A stretch of 64,000 nucleotides of DNA from Verrucomicrobia bacterium IMCC26134 (GTDB taxonomy: Bacteria; Verrucomicrobiota; Verrucomicrobiia; Opitutales; Opitutaceae), in the NCBI GenBank assembly GCA_000972765.1, contig CP011265.1, positions 2,093,501 to 2,157,500 of the forward strand, given 5' to 3'. Under the pieces are notes generated by a model that was given only the letters and a program-made list of their open reading frames with translations, had not been told where the DNA came from and did no database searches. Of this stretch, positions 35,197-42,939 are shown piece after piece; position 1 is the stretch's first letter, and each line of letters begins with the position of its first letter. The position numbers and the translations under genes are program-made.

Positions 35197-36376
35197 TCTA
35201 TTCGCCGTCCCTCGCCCGTTGCGGATCTTGCTCGTCGGCAACTTCGCGCCCGACGAGCAGGAGAGCATGTTGCGCTTCGAGCAAATGATGGCGGTCGGGC
35301 TCCGCGCACGAGGCCACGTGGTGGAAACTATTTCCCCGGTGCCGATTCTCGCCCGTCTAGCCCGTCCCTACCGTTATGCGGGATGGCCCAAGCTATTAGG
35401 CTATGCAGATAAGTTCCTCATTTTCCCTCTCGCCTTGCGTCGCCACGTCCGTGGCTTCGCGCCCGACGTCGTGCACATCGTAGATCACGCCAATGCGGGC
35501 TACGCCCGAAACACAGCGACGAAGCCTTGTCTCGTCACCTGCCATGATCTGCTGCAAATTCGCGTCGCTCGAGGAGAGTTTCCCGTCCCCCGCCCCAGCC
35601 TGAGCGGACGCTGGTTTCAGGCGCGGATACGCCACCACCTTTCCCGCCTTGCCCATGTGGCGTGCGTATCGGAGCAAACCCGGGTCGACCTCCGCCGAAT
35701 CGCCGGGCTCAAGACTGAACAGATCGACGTCGTGCACAACGGACTCAACCAGCCCTTCCGCCGCGTGCCCGTGGCCGAGGCTCGCTCGGTGCTCGCGCCC
35801 TTGCTTGCGAGAACAGGGCTCTCCGCTGGCGTGCTTGGCTGCTTCCTGTTCAATATCGGCGGGACCCAATGGTATAAAAACCGGTCCGGTCTGCTATCGA
35901 TTTACGCCGAGCTGCGCCGCCTGCTGCCCTCACCGCCCGCGCTTTTGCTGGCAGGCAAGGCCCTTTCACCCGAGCTGCTCGCACAATGCGAAGCGCTGGG
36001 CATTCAAAGCCACGTAATACCACTCGGCACTGTCACCGCCGCCGAGCTGGAGTCGCTCTACTCGCTGGCGGAAGGCCTGCTTTTCCCCTCTTGGGCCGAG
36101 GGCTTCGGCTGGCCCATCGCGGAAGCACAAACGTGCGGTTGCCCAGTTTTTACTTCGAATCGCGCGCCGTTGACCGAGGTAGGCGGAGATGCCGCCGTGT
36201 ATTTCGATCCAGCCGATCCGCTAGACGCGGCCAGACAGATCTCCGCGCACTGGACACGGCGCACCGAGCTTAGGTCTGCGGGTTTGCAGCGGGCGGAATT
36301 GTGGTCGCCGCAGCGCATGCTGGCAGCCTACGAAAATCTCTATCGGCGTATGCTCGCCATTCCTCGCGCACAATGA
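35180..36376 (+). CDS. glycosyltransferase family 4 (mannosyltransferase-like)
   Basis: 398 residues. N-terminal acceptor half: LRILLVGNFAPDEQESMLRFEQM and the DVVHIVDHANAGYARN region typical of WbaZ/MtfB-like mannosyltransferases. The donor half has GCFLFNIGGTQWYKNRSGLL and PSWAEGFGWPIAEAQTCGCPV with the Glu pair of E-X7-E (about 305-313). The start overlaps the membrane-protein gene by 17 bases and the stop overlaps the next gene by ATGA. Mannose is a suggestion from resemblance only. Confidence 0.92.
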   Translation: MSVASDLFAVPRPLRILLVGNFAPDEQESMLRFEQMMAVGLRARGHVVETISPVPILARLARPYRYAGWPKLLGYADKFLIFPLALRRHVRGFAPDVVHIVDHANAGYARNTATKPCLVTCHDLLQIRVARGEFPVPRPSLSGRWFQARIRHHLSRLAHVACVSEQTRVDLRRIAGLKTEQIDVVHNGLNQPFRRVPVAEARSVLAPLLARTGLSAGVLGCFLFNIGGTQWYKNRSGLLSIYAELRRLLPSPPALLLAGKALSPELLAQCEALGIQSHVIPLGTVTAAELESLYSLAEGLLFPSWAEGFGWPIAEAQTCGCPVFTSNRAPLTEVGGDAAVYFDPADPLDAARQISAHWTRRTELRSAGLQRAELWSPQRMLAAYENLYRRMLAIPRAQ

Positions 36377-37494
36377 AGCCCCTGCGAATCACCATTCTTC
36401 AGGGAGCGTTTTTCCCCGTTCCTGCGGTGCGCGGCGGAGCGGTGGAGAAGCTCTGGTGCGGACTCGCCGTGACTTTCGCCCGGGCCGGGCACAGCGTCAC
36501 CCAGGTCTCGCGGGCGGTGCCCGAGTTGCCCGCCACGGACGTGCTTAACGGCGTGCGGCACGTGCGGGTGGCAGGCTACGACCAACCGGCGGGCATGCTG
36601 CGGCTGAAGTGGCGCGACCTGCTCTACACGCGAAGGGCGCTCGCAGCGGCGCCGGCGTCGGACATTCTGGTGACAAACACGTTTTGGGCCCCGCTGATGG
36701 CGCGCCGCGCACAGGGGGCGATCTACGTCAGCGTGGAGCGCAGACCGAAAGGCCAGATGCGCCTCTACGGCCGGGCGGCGCGCCTGCGCGCCTGCTCGCA
36801 GGCGGTGGCTGACGCGATCATCGCGGAGTCGCCGGGCCTGGCCGCGCGGGTGCGCGTGATCCCGAATCCACTTCCGTTCGCGACCCATGAGCCGGTGCAG
36901 CCGCGAAACGAATCGGGCCGGTTTTTATTCGTCGGTCGCATCCACCCGGCAAAGGGCGTGGAGTTGCTGTTGCAGGCCTTTGCGCAAGCGAAGGACGCGG
37001 GCGAGCTGCCGGACGGCGCAAGCTTGGAACTCGTGGGCCCAGCCGAGGAGGGCCGGGGCGGCGGGGGCGAGACGTGGTGGCGCGGAGTGCTGACGCGTCA
37101 CGCCAGGCCGGACGTCACATGGGCGGGCCCGATCTATGATGCGGAGACGCTCAACGCACGTTACCGCGCAGCCACGGTCTTCGTTTATCCCTCACTCGAC
37201 GCCGCAGGCGAGGCGATGCCCATCGCTCCACTCGAGGCCATGGCCTGGGGCTGCATCCCGGTGGTATCCGATCTGGCCTGTTTTCGCGATTACCTGTGCC
37301 CCGGCCGCAACGGCTTCGTTTTCGACCCTCAAGCGGCAGACCGGGTGGAGCGACTGGCCGCGATCCTCGCGAAGGCGGCCGGGGCCGATGCGCAGGCACT
37401 GCGCCCAGAGGTGACCCAAGTGCGCCAGAGCCATGCCTTGGAGACGATAGGAGCCCGCTTCATCGAAGATTTTTATTCGCTTCTCAGGGGATAA
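36373..37494 (+). CDS. glycosyltransferase family 4
   Basis: 373 residues from the ATG at 36373 (ATGA overlap). N-terminal motif LRITILQGAFFPVPAVRGGAVEKLWCGLA has the Gly-Gly acceptor loop; VIPNPLPF leads into the donor domain with FLFVGRIHPAKGVELLLQAF (about 183-205), LELVGPAEEGRGGGGETWW and YPSLDAAGEAMPIAPLEAMA (E-X7-E variant at about 275-295). The inserted GRGGGGETWW loop before the Glu pair occurs in GT4 enzymes of several EPS loci. The nearest upstream frame extension to 36301 is not homologous. Confidence 0.92.
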   Translation: MKPLRITILQGAFFPVPAVRGGAVEKLWCGLAVTFARAGHSVTQVSRAVPELPATDVLNGVRHVRVAGYDQPAGMLRLKWRDLLYTRRALAAAPASDILVTNTFWAPLMARRAQGAIYVSVERRPKGQMRLYGRAARLRACSQAVADAIIAESPGLAARVRVIPNPLPFATHEPVQPRNESGRFLFVGRIHPAKGVELLLQAFAQAKDAGELPDGASLELVGPAEEGRGGGGETWWRGVLTRHARPDVTWAGPIYDAETLNARYRAATVFVYPSLDAAGEAMPIAPLEAMAWGCIPVVSDLACFRDYLCPGRNGFVFDPQAADRVERLAAILAKAAGADAQALRPEVTQVRQSHALETIGARFIEDFYSLLRG

Positions 37495-37519
37495 ATCCGC
37501 CAAACCCCTATCGACACCC

Positions 37520-38380
37520 GTGATTAAAGTTCCTGTTTCAATCCTCATCCCGATCAAGAACGAAGCAGGTAATCTGCCTCGATGCCTTGCCGCGGTGGCG
37601 TGGGCCGATGAAATCATCGTGGTCGATTCGCACAGCACCGACGACTCCGCCGGCATCGCGCAAGCCGCGGGCGCCACCCTCGTGCAGTTCGATTTCAACG
37701 GCACCTGGCCGAAGAAAAAAAACTGGTCGCTGGAAACCGTCCCCTTCCGCCACGAATGGGTGTTCATTCTGGATGCGGACGAAGTGCTTCCACCGGGAGC
37801 TGAAACAGAACTGCGCTCGATTGTAGAAAACCCCGGGCATCCCGTGGACGGATACTGGATAAACCGTCGCTTCATGTTCATGGGGAAATGGCTGCGGCAC
37901 GCTTATTATCCCAATTGGAACCTGCGCCTGTTTCGCCATAAACGAGGACGCTACGAAAAAATTACCGACGCGCCCACCGCGAGCGGAGACAACGAGGTGC
38001 ATGAACATGTGATCGTGCGGGGCACGACTGGCCGTTTAAGAACCGAGATGGATCATTACGCCTTTCCCTCGGTCGAGGTGTTTGTCGAAAAACACAACCG
38101 CTACTCAAACTGGGAGGCACGCGTCGAGGTCGATGGCTTGCTATCCAACAAGTCCCTTCAAAATCGTGACGTAGGCTGGCGTCGCCGCCTGAAGTCGTGG
38201 ACACAAAAACTCCCGTTCCGGCCTTGGTTGCGTTTTTCATATGTTTATTTCTGGCAACGCGGTTTTCTGGATGGGCGCGAGGGATACTACTTCGCACGCC
38301 TACACGGCATGTATGAACTCATGACGGTGGCTAAAACTTACGAACTGCGAAAGCAGCCATCACCATCAAGGCCCCGATGA
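37520..38380 (+). CDS. glycosyltransferase family 2 (WaaE/KdtX-like)
   Basis: 286 residues from a GTG start at 37520. GT-A motifs are VSILIPIKNEAGNLPRCLA, EIIVVDSHSTDDSAGIA (about 32-48) and WVFILDADEVLPPGAE (about 80-96). The middle part WLRHAYYPNWNLRLFRHKRGRYEKI, with EVHEHVIVRG following, is typical for the GT2 group that includes LPS core beta-glucosyltransferase WaaE. The C-terminal part (FVEKHNRYSNWEA, FYVYFWQRGFLDGREGYYFA-like) is amphipathic and may touch the membrane. ATGA overlap with the following gene. Confidence 0.93.
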   Translation: MIKVPVSILIPIKNEAGNLPRCLAAVAWADEIIVVDSHSTDDSAGIAQAAGATLVQFDFNGTWPKKKNWSLETVPFRHEWVFILDADEVLPPGAETELRSIVENPGHPVDGYWINRRFMFMGKWLRHAYYPNWNLRLFRHKRGRYEKITDAPTASGDNEVHEHVIVRGTTGRLRTEMDHYAFPSVEVFVEKHNRYSNWEARVEVDGLLSNKSLQNRDVGWRRRLKSWTQKLPFRPWLRFSYVYFWQRGFLDGREGYYFARLHGMYELMTVAKTYELRKQPSPSRPR

Positions 38381-39585
38381 GCGAAGCCGAATCCATCCCT
38401 AGAAAAACGGAGTCTGACCGCCCGCTGCGCCTCCTGCACGTCGTGCACACGCTTCGCGGTTCCTCGGGCGGTCCGGCGGAAGTCGTCCGGCGCTCGACTG
38501 AAGCGCTGCTCGCGCAAGGCCACCAAGTTGAAATCGCGACGCTTGACGGCCGCAGTTGCATCGCGGCAGACGAAACCCTTGCCGTCCACCCTCTCGGGAG
38601 TGCAGCGGAGGCAACCGGCTATGGCTCGACGCCACATCTGGTGCCTTGGTTGAAATCGGAAATACGGCGATTCGACGCCGTGCTCGTCCACGGACTCTGG
38701 CAATATCAGGGCTGGGGCACGCATACCGCGCTCAAGGACGGGGTAACGCCTTATCTGGTTTTCCCTCACGGCATGCTGGACCCATGGTTTCGCCGGAGCT
38801 ATCCGCTCAAGCACCTCAAAAAGCAGATTTATTGGAAGCTGCGCGAAAGCCGGGTTCTGGGAGGAGCGGCTGCCGTCTGTTTTACCTGCGATGAAGAACG
38901 CCGCCTGGCGCGAGATTCTTTCAGGCCCTACCAGGTCAAGGAACGGGTGGTCGCTTTCGGCACAGCCGATTCCATTTACGATCCAGCAAGGCAAAGCGCC
39001 GCCTGGGCGCGATGTTGTCCGGCGGCGCAGATGCGTCCGTATCTGCTTTTTCTTGGACGCCTGCATCCCAAGAAAAACATCGAAGCCCTGCTCCGGGCGC
39101 ATGGACAGCGGGCCGCCAGGAATCCGTTCGCACCGGACCTCGTCATCGCAGGTCCCGGGCTGGAGACTTCCTATGGCCAGAGCTTGCTTCGACTTGCTAA
39201 CAATGTCTGCCGCCAAGGCACGGTGCACTGGACCGGCATGATCGAAAATGCGGTCAAGTGGGGCGCCTTGCGCGGTTGCGAAGCCTTCGTGCTGGCCTCG
39301 CACCAGGAAAACTTTGGCATCGCGGTCGCCGAGGCGCTGGCTTGTTCCCGTCCGGTCTTGATCAGCAATAAGGTCAATATCTGGCGAGAAATCGAGATAG
39401 ATGGAGCGGGCTTGGTGCGGGGAGATTCTCCTGGAGAGGTAGCGGGCTTGCTGGACGACTGGATGGCGGTAAGACCTGCGAAAAGAGATGAAATGAAACG
39501 CGCGGCGCGCCGCTGTTTTGATTCACGCTTCCACATTAAAAAAGCGACTGAATCCCTGGTGGCGGTCGTGCGCGAGGCGCTCTGA
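38377..39585 (+). CDS. glycosyltransferase family 4
   Basis: 402 residues. N-terminal half: LRLLHVVHTLRGSSGGPAEVVRRSTEALL with the acceptor glycine loop and VLVHGLWQYQGWGTHTAL; FPHGMLDPWFRRSYPLKHLKK is a recurring stretch of GT4 enzymes in capsule clusters. The donor half has YLLFLGRLHPKKNIEALLRA (about 225) and ASHQENFGIAVAEALACSRPVL (E-X7-E at about 308-322). It precedes the WcaF-like acetyltransferase by 77 bp, the longest gap since the exporter genes. Confidence 0.93.
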   Translation: MSEAESIPRKTESDRPLRLLHVVHTLRGSSGGPAEVVRRSTEALLAQGHQVEIATLDGRSCIAADETLAVHPLGSAAEATGYGSTPHLVPWLKSEIRRFDAVLVHGLWQYQGWGTHTALKDGVTPYLVFPHGMLDPWFRRSYPLKHLKKQIYWKLRESRVLGGAAAVCFTCDEERRLARDSFRPYQVKERVVAFGTADSIYDPARQSAAWARCCPAAQMRPYLLFLGRLHPKKNIEALLRAHGQRAARNPFAPDLVIAGPGLETSYGQSLLRLANNVCRQGTVHWTGMIENAVKWGALRGCEAFVLASHQENFGIAVAEALACSRPVLISNKVNIWREIEIDGAGLVRGDSPGEVAGLLDDWMAVRPAKRDEMKRAARRCFDSRFHIKKATESLVAVVREAL

Positions 39586-39662
39586 GGGAAATGAACTGCA
39601 TCGAGAAGCATCCCTGCACGCGTCTTGAATGACCGCGATTTCTAGCCGAGATTACCACTTAC

Positions 39663-40199
39663 ATGGCCTTTAAACTGCACGAAACGAGCGCGACGATCAG
39701 GGGTGCTTCGCCTTGGAGTCAAAGGCAACGCGCAGCCCTCCTGGTCTGGGAGTATGCGTGGCCCTTGTTGTGTGGATGGACACCGAAGCCGTGCAATGGC
39801 TGGCGGCTCTGCATCCTGCGTATTTTCGGAGCGAAGATTCAAGGCCGTCCCTTTGTCCACCAAAGAGCCCGCATTCAAATTCCCTGGAATATCAGCCTCG
39901 GCGAAGGCGCCTGCATCGGCGATCGGACGACACTCTACAGCCTTGATAAAATCGAAGTCGGGGCCCAGGCAGTCATCGCCCAAGAAGCCTACATCTGCAC
40001 CGGAACCCATGATTTCAATCAAGACAGCCTTCCGCTTCTAACCGCACCCGTGCGAATCCACCAAAGGGCTTTCGTCGGTGCCCGGGCCTTCGTGATGCCA
40101 GACGTGACAATTGGAACCGGGGCCATAGTGGGCGCGTGTGCAGTGGTCACTCGAGATGTGCCGGATGGCGGAAAGGTGAAGGGCAATCCCGCGCGATGA
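39663..40199 (+). CDS. WcaF-like acetyltransferase (hexapeptide repeat)
   Basis: 178 residues. The N-terminal segment WSQRQRAALLVWEYAWPLLCGWTPKPCNGWRLCILRIFGAKI is the usual Trp-rich start of putative colanic-acid acetyltransferases. The beta-helix follows with IGDRTTLYSLDKIEVGAQAVIAQEAYICTGTHDFNQ, whose His is the catalytic base, and VGARAFVMPDVTIGTGAIVGACAVVTRDV; it ends KGNPAR, matching the family end. It probably O-acetylates a repeat-unit sugar. Its stop overlaps the start of the next gene by ATGA. Confidence 0.94.
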   Translation: MAFKLHETSATIRGASPWSQRQRAALLVWEYAWPLLCGWTPKPCNGWRLCILRIFGAKIQGRPFVHQRARIQIPWNISLGEGACIGDRTTLYSLDKIEVGAQAVIAQEAYICTGTHDFNQDSLPLLTAPVRIHQRAFVGARAFVMPDVTIGTGAIVGACAVVTRDVPDGGKVKGNPAR

Positions 40200-41005
40200 A
40201 AGCTGGATCTGAAAACACTCGGGAAACCGCTCCGCCATCGAGTGCGGAAACCATATTGGGGATAAAGTTTCACACCGGAAGTAAGGCAGCGGCGGTCGAC
40301 GCCGCGTTAACGGGCGCCTTGGTGCTGGCGCCGTCTGGCCCTGGTCTCGCGACGGATTTGATCAGCTCGGCATCCTATCGTGAGGCCCTGTTAAGCGCGG
40401 ATATCAATCTGACGGATAGCGGTTTTATGCTGCTCCTTTGGCGAATGCGCACCGGCAGGAAGCTGCCTCGTTTATCGGGATTGGGTTATCTCCGTGAGTT
40501 GTTGATCCAACCCAAAATCAAAGCCGCAGGTGGCACGTTCTGGGTTATGCCCACCGAGCAGGATAGAACGACCAACTTGGCCTGGCTTAAAACCAACGGT
40601 GTAATCGCCGAGGCTGATGACTGTTATGTGGCACCGACCTACGGGCCGGGCCCCTTGGAGGACAGCGAACTGCTCTCACGCGTTCGTTTACGCCAACCGA
40701 AAGTCGTGGTGATTACGATCGGTGGAGGCGTCCAAGAACGTCTGGGAAAGGCGCTTTGTGTTGCGCTGAAGAACGATCAAAACCGTCCCGGCATCGTCTG
40801 CATCGGAGCGGCAATCTCATTCCTCAACGGCACCCAGGCAAACATACCGCCTTGGGCTGACCGGTGGTTGCTAGGCTGGTGGCTCAGAGTCGCATACGCT
40901 CCAAAGCTTTACCTTCCGCGATACTGGCGAGCACTCAGGCTCTTTGGCTTGGTGCTTCGAAACGGTCAGGAACTGCCGCCCTTAAGGCGGCAGGCAAGAC
41001 ACTAG
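40196..41005 (+). CDS. divergent WecG/TagA/CpsF family glycosyltransferase
   Basis: 269 residues from the ATG at 40196. The overall pattern follows WecG/TagA: ADINLTDSGFMLLLWRMRTG, LPRLSGLGYLRELL, GTFWVMPTEQDRTTNLAWL, PKVVVITIGGGVQERL, CIGAAISFLNGTQANIPPWADRWLLGWWLRVAYAPKLY (shown in parts). Family members transfer N-acetylmannosamine or its uronic acid to lipid-linked GlcNAc. Several conserved positions differ from the E. coli WecG pattern I remember: the N-A-E motif after the second strand is APSGPG here, A-D-G is T-D-S-G, and S-P-K-Q-E is G-G-V-Q-E. The catalytic Asp equivalent appears retained. It is the last gene of the polysaccharide locus. Confidence 0.82.
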   Translation: MKAGSENTRETAPPSSAETILGIKFHTGSKAAAVDAALTGALVLAPSGPGLATDLISSASYREALLSADINLTDSGFMLLLWRMRTGRKLPRLSGLGYLRELLIQPKIKAAGGTFWVMPTEQDRTTNLAWLKTNGVIAEADDCYVAPTYGPGPLEDSELLSRVRLRQPKVVVITIGGGVQERLGKALCVALKNDQNRPGIVCIGAAISFLNGTQANIPPWADRWLLGWWLRVAYAPKLYLPRYWRALRLFGLVLRNGQELPPLRRQARH

Positions 41006-41029
41006 ATCCAGACTGTCGGAGAACTCGTA

Positions 41030-41054
41030 AACCGCCCGCGAAGCGCGGGGGGTT
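41030..41054. terminator. GC-rich hairpin between polysaccharide locus and convergent fecR-type gene
   Basis: CCCGCG (41035-41040) pairs with CGCGGG (41044-41049) across an AAG loop, extended by AACC/GGTT outside. It lies 24 bp after the last polysaccharide gene and overlaps the stop codon (41053-41055) of the convergent gene. No real T run follows on the plus strand, so it may be a weak bidirectional or rho-assisted end. Confidence 0.4.
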
Positions 41055-41814
41055 ACAGAGTGTCTTTACTCAATATTTGATCGGTCGGCTTCGGGGTGAG
41101 CAAAAGCTTGGCCTCGTTGATCACCGGCTCAAATAACTTAAAAACAGCAGCGATTTCAGACTGCGTGAGCGTGCCTTGAACCGTGTTTTTGATCGTAATG
41201 TTTCCGTTATCGTCCACATCGAAAAAGATTTTGATATCCTGCCCTCCGTCCACGGGGATCTCCACGTTGCTGGTGTTGGTGAAGACCACTTTACCCTCTG
41301 CGGTGAGAACCTTGAGCGTCTTTTGAACCGGATCATAGACCACCTGGAAGCTGGTGCCACGCACTCCAGCGGCGCCGATCGGGGTCTTGACCACAAAGGT
41401 GGATTGCGGACGCAGTTTATTGACGCGACTGGTGACGGAGCCTTTGTTGAGATGGATCTCGGTTTGGGAAATGGAGGGCTCGCCCTTGGGACCGTTGACA
41501 GCGACTCCCTCGAACAGTTCCTGCTCGAACTTGCTGATGAAAACCTGAGACTTTTCGCCTACCACGGCAGTGGAACCGCTGGAGAAAACGAGCACCACAC
41601 TGGATCCTTCAGCAGTGCTAATAATGGCACCGGCCGGCAATATTTTATCAGCCAGCAGGGGTTCACTGACTCCGTTGGCCGAATCCTGCCACTGGACGGA
41701 GCCATTAACCGACGCGGCCCGATAAGTGTTAGGGGCGAGGTCCTTTGCTGCGCTTGCGATCGAACTAAACACTAGCAGACCGATAAAAAATGATAAAAAC
41801 TTGAAAGGCTTCAT
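41053..41814 (-). CDS. FecR-domain periplasmic protein
   Basis: 253 residues with a signal peptide (MKPFKFLSFFIGLLVFSSIASA). The FecR domain is seen at about 60-150: ILPAGAIISTAEGSSVVLVFSSGSTAVVGEKS, KGSVTSRVNKLRPQSTFVVKTPIGAAGVRGTSFQVVYD, LTAEGKVVFTN. Classical FecR is an anti-sigma regulator with a cytoplasmic helix; this protein has instead a cleavable signal peptide and no neighbouring ECF sigma factor or TonB receptor, so it belongs to the stand-alone, secreted FecR type often found near polysaccharide or surface-protein genes. The start context ACCATCATGAAG equals that of the EPS outer-membrane protein gene. The 231 bp upstream are AT-rich and gene-free. Confidence 0.9.
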   Translation of the reverse strand: MKPFKFLSFFIGLLVFSSIASAAKDLAPNTYRAASVNGSVQWQDSANGVSEPLLADKILPAGAIISTAEGSSVVLVFSSGSTAVVGEKSQVFISKFEQELFEGVAVNGPKGEPSISQTEIHLNKGSVTSRVNKLRPQSTFVVKTPIGAAGVRGTSFQVVYDPVQKTLKVLTAEGKVVFTNTSNVEIPVDGGQDIKIFFDVDDNGNITIKNTVQGTLTQSEIAAVFKLFEPVINEAKLLLTPKPTDQILSKDTL

Positions 41815-42045
41815 GATGGTAAAATTTATTATGGTTACGTTAAGTAGAAATAAGCTTATAATGAATAACCGTTAGTAAGCGAGCGCAGAGAAATAGCAAC
41901 TAAACCCAGTGGACCGGTATTTTCTTCATCCGCTACTGCGCCTTCCACGCCAGTTTGCAGGCAAATGGTTCCGGTAAATTCATGGCAGTGAAAATATTTT
42001 GATAACACTCCGCAAAACCAACGCACAGGAAGCCTTCTTCGCGCT

Positions 42046-42870
42046 TCATTGCCGGCGCCAGGCGCTTGGAGTCAGACCGGTCTGCTTTCGAAACCAGCGC
42101 GTAAAATAGTTGGGGTCGTCAAATCCAGCCCTCCCCGCCGCCGCACCGATACCGGCCGATTCCCTCAGGGCAGACTGGGCAATCTGAAGGCGTTCTTGAT
42201 CACGCAATGCCCGCAGGCCTAGTCCGTGTTCGCGCTTCAAACGTCGGCTCAAGGCATCACGCACGTAGCCGCTCTCCCGTGCGATCTCAGTCAATGGCTT
42301 GTCGCTGCGCAGACTTTCGCGAACACGCACGACCAGGGGAGACGCCGCTGACGGCGTTGGCAAGGAGTCGGTCCGCGGCGGCTCGAGCAACAAAGCGATG
42401 ACCGAAAGGATGGTCGGATAGTCGGAAAGCGCAGGCCGCCCCTTGGTCGGCACCCGGGCCAGCAGCGCGTTGAGTTCATTGAGCACTTGCCGCGGCAAGT
42501 GGCGATGCAACACCCGGCTGCCCGGCCGCCTGCTCTCATATTCCAGAACGAGGCACAAAGGCCGGCTGGCCCCGGAAAGGGAGAATCCGTGATCCACCCC
42601 CGGCGGAATCAAAAACAAATCACCCGCCCGGGCATCGATCCGGCGATCGCGCAACACCTGCACCCCTTCTCCCGATAAATAAAGGATCAGCTGATTGAAC
42701 GCATGCCGGTGATTCGAGACCTCGGTTTCGCGGTGCCGGTTTAATTGCAACTTACGCAGCACAAAACCAAGCGCATGAATCTCGATTTTCTGGATAAGAA
42801 TGGGACTCCAAGCGAGCATTAGGATAGGGCGGGTTTGTGCTACGCTGGGTCGGCTTCGTTCTAACTGCAA
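42046..42870 (-). CDS. AraC family regulator with N-terminal cupin sensor domain
   Basis: 274 residues. The sensor half has SNHRHAFNQLILYLSGEGVQVL and ARAGDLFLIPPGVDHGFSLSG, the two cupin motifs of sugar-sensing AraC proteins. The DNA-binding half has LTEIARESGYVRDALSRRLKREHG (about 193-216) and IGAAAGRAGFDDPNYFTRWFRKQTGLTPSAWRR (about 240-272), the latter a textbook AraC signature. It is divergent from the Gfo/Idh/MocA oxidoreductase gene with only 69 bp between starts, so that gene is its likely target. The inducer is probably a sugar or sugar-derived metabolite (inference). Confidence 0.94.
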   Translation of the reverse strand: MQLERSRPSVAQTRPILMLAWSPILIQKIEIHALGFVLRKLQLNRHRETEVSNHRHAFNQLILYLSGEGVQVLRDRRIDARAGDLFLIPPGVDHGFSLSGASRPLCLVLEYESRRPGSRVLHRHLPRQVLNELNALLARVPTKGRPALSDYPTILSVIALLLEPPRTDSLPTPSAASPLVVRVRESLRSDKPLTEIARESGYVRDALSRRLKREHGLGLRALRDQERLQIAQSALRESAGIGAAAGRAGFDDPNYFTRWFRKQTGLTPSAWRRQ

Positions 42871-42939
42871 GCCAGCTTTTAGCGTAAGGTCATGGGCGCT
42901 TCGGCACCCTCACAACTTCTATTTATCCAAACCAACACA

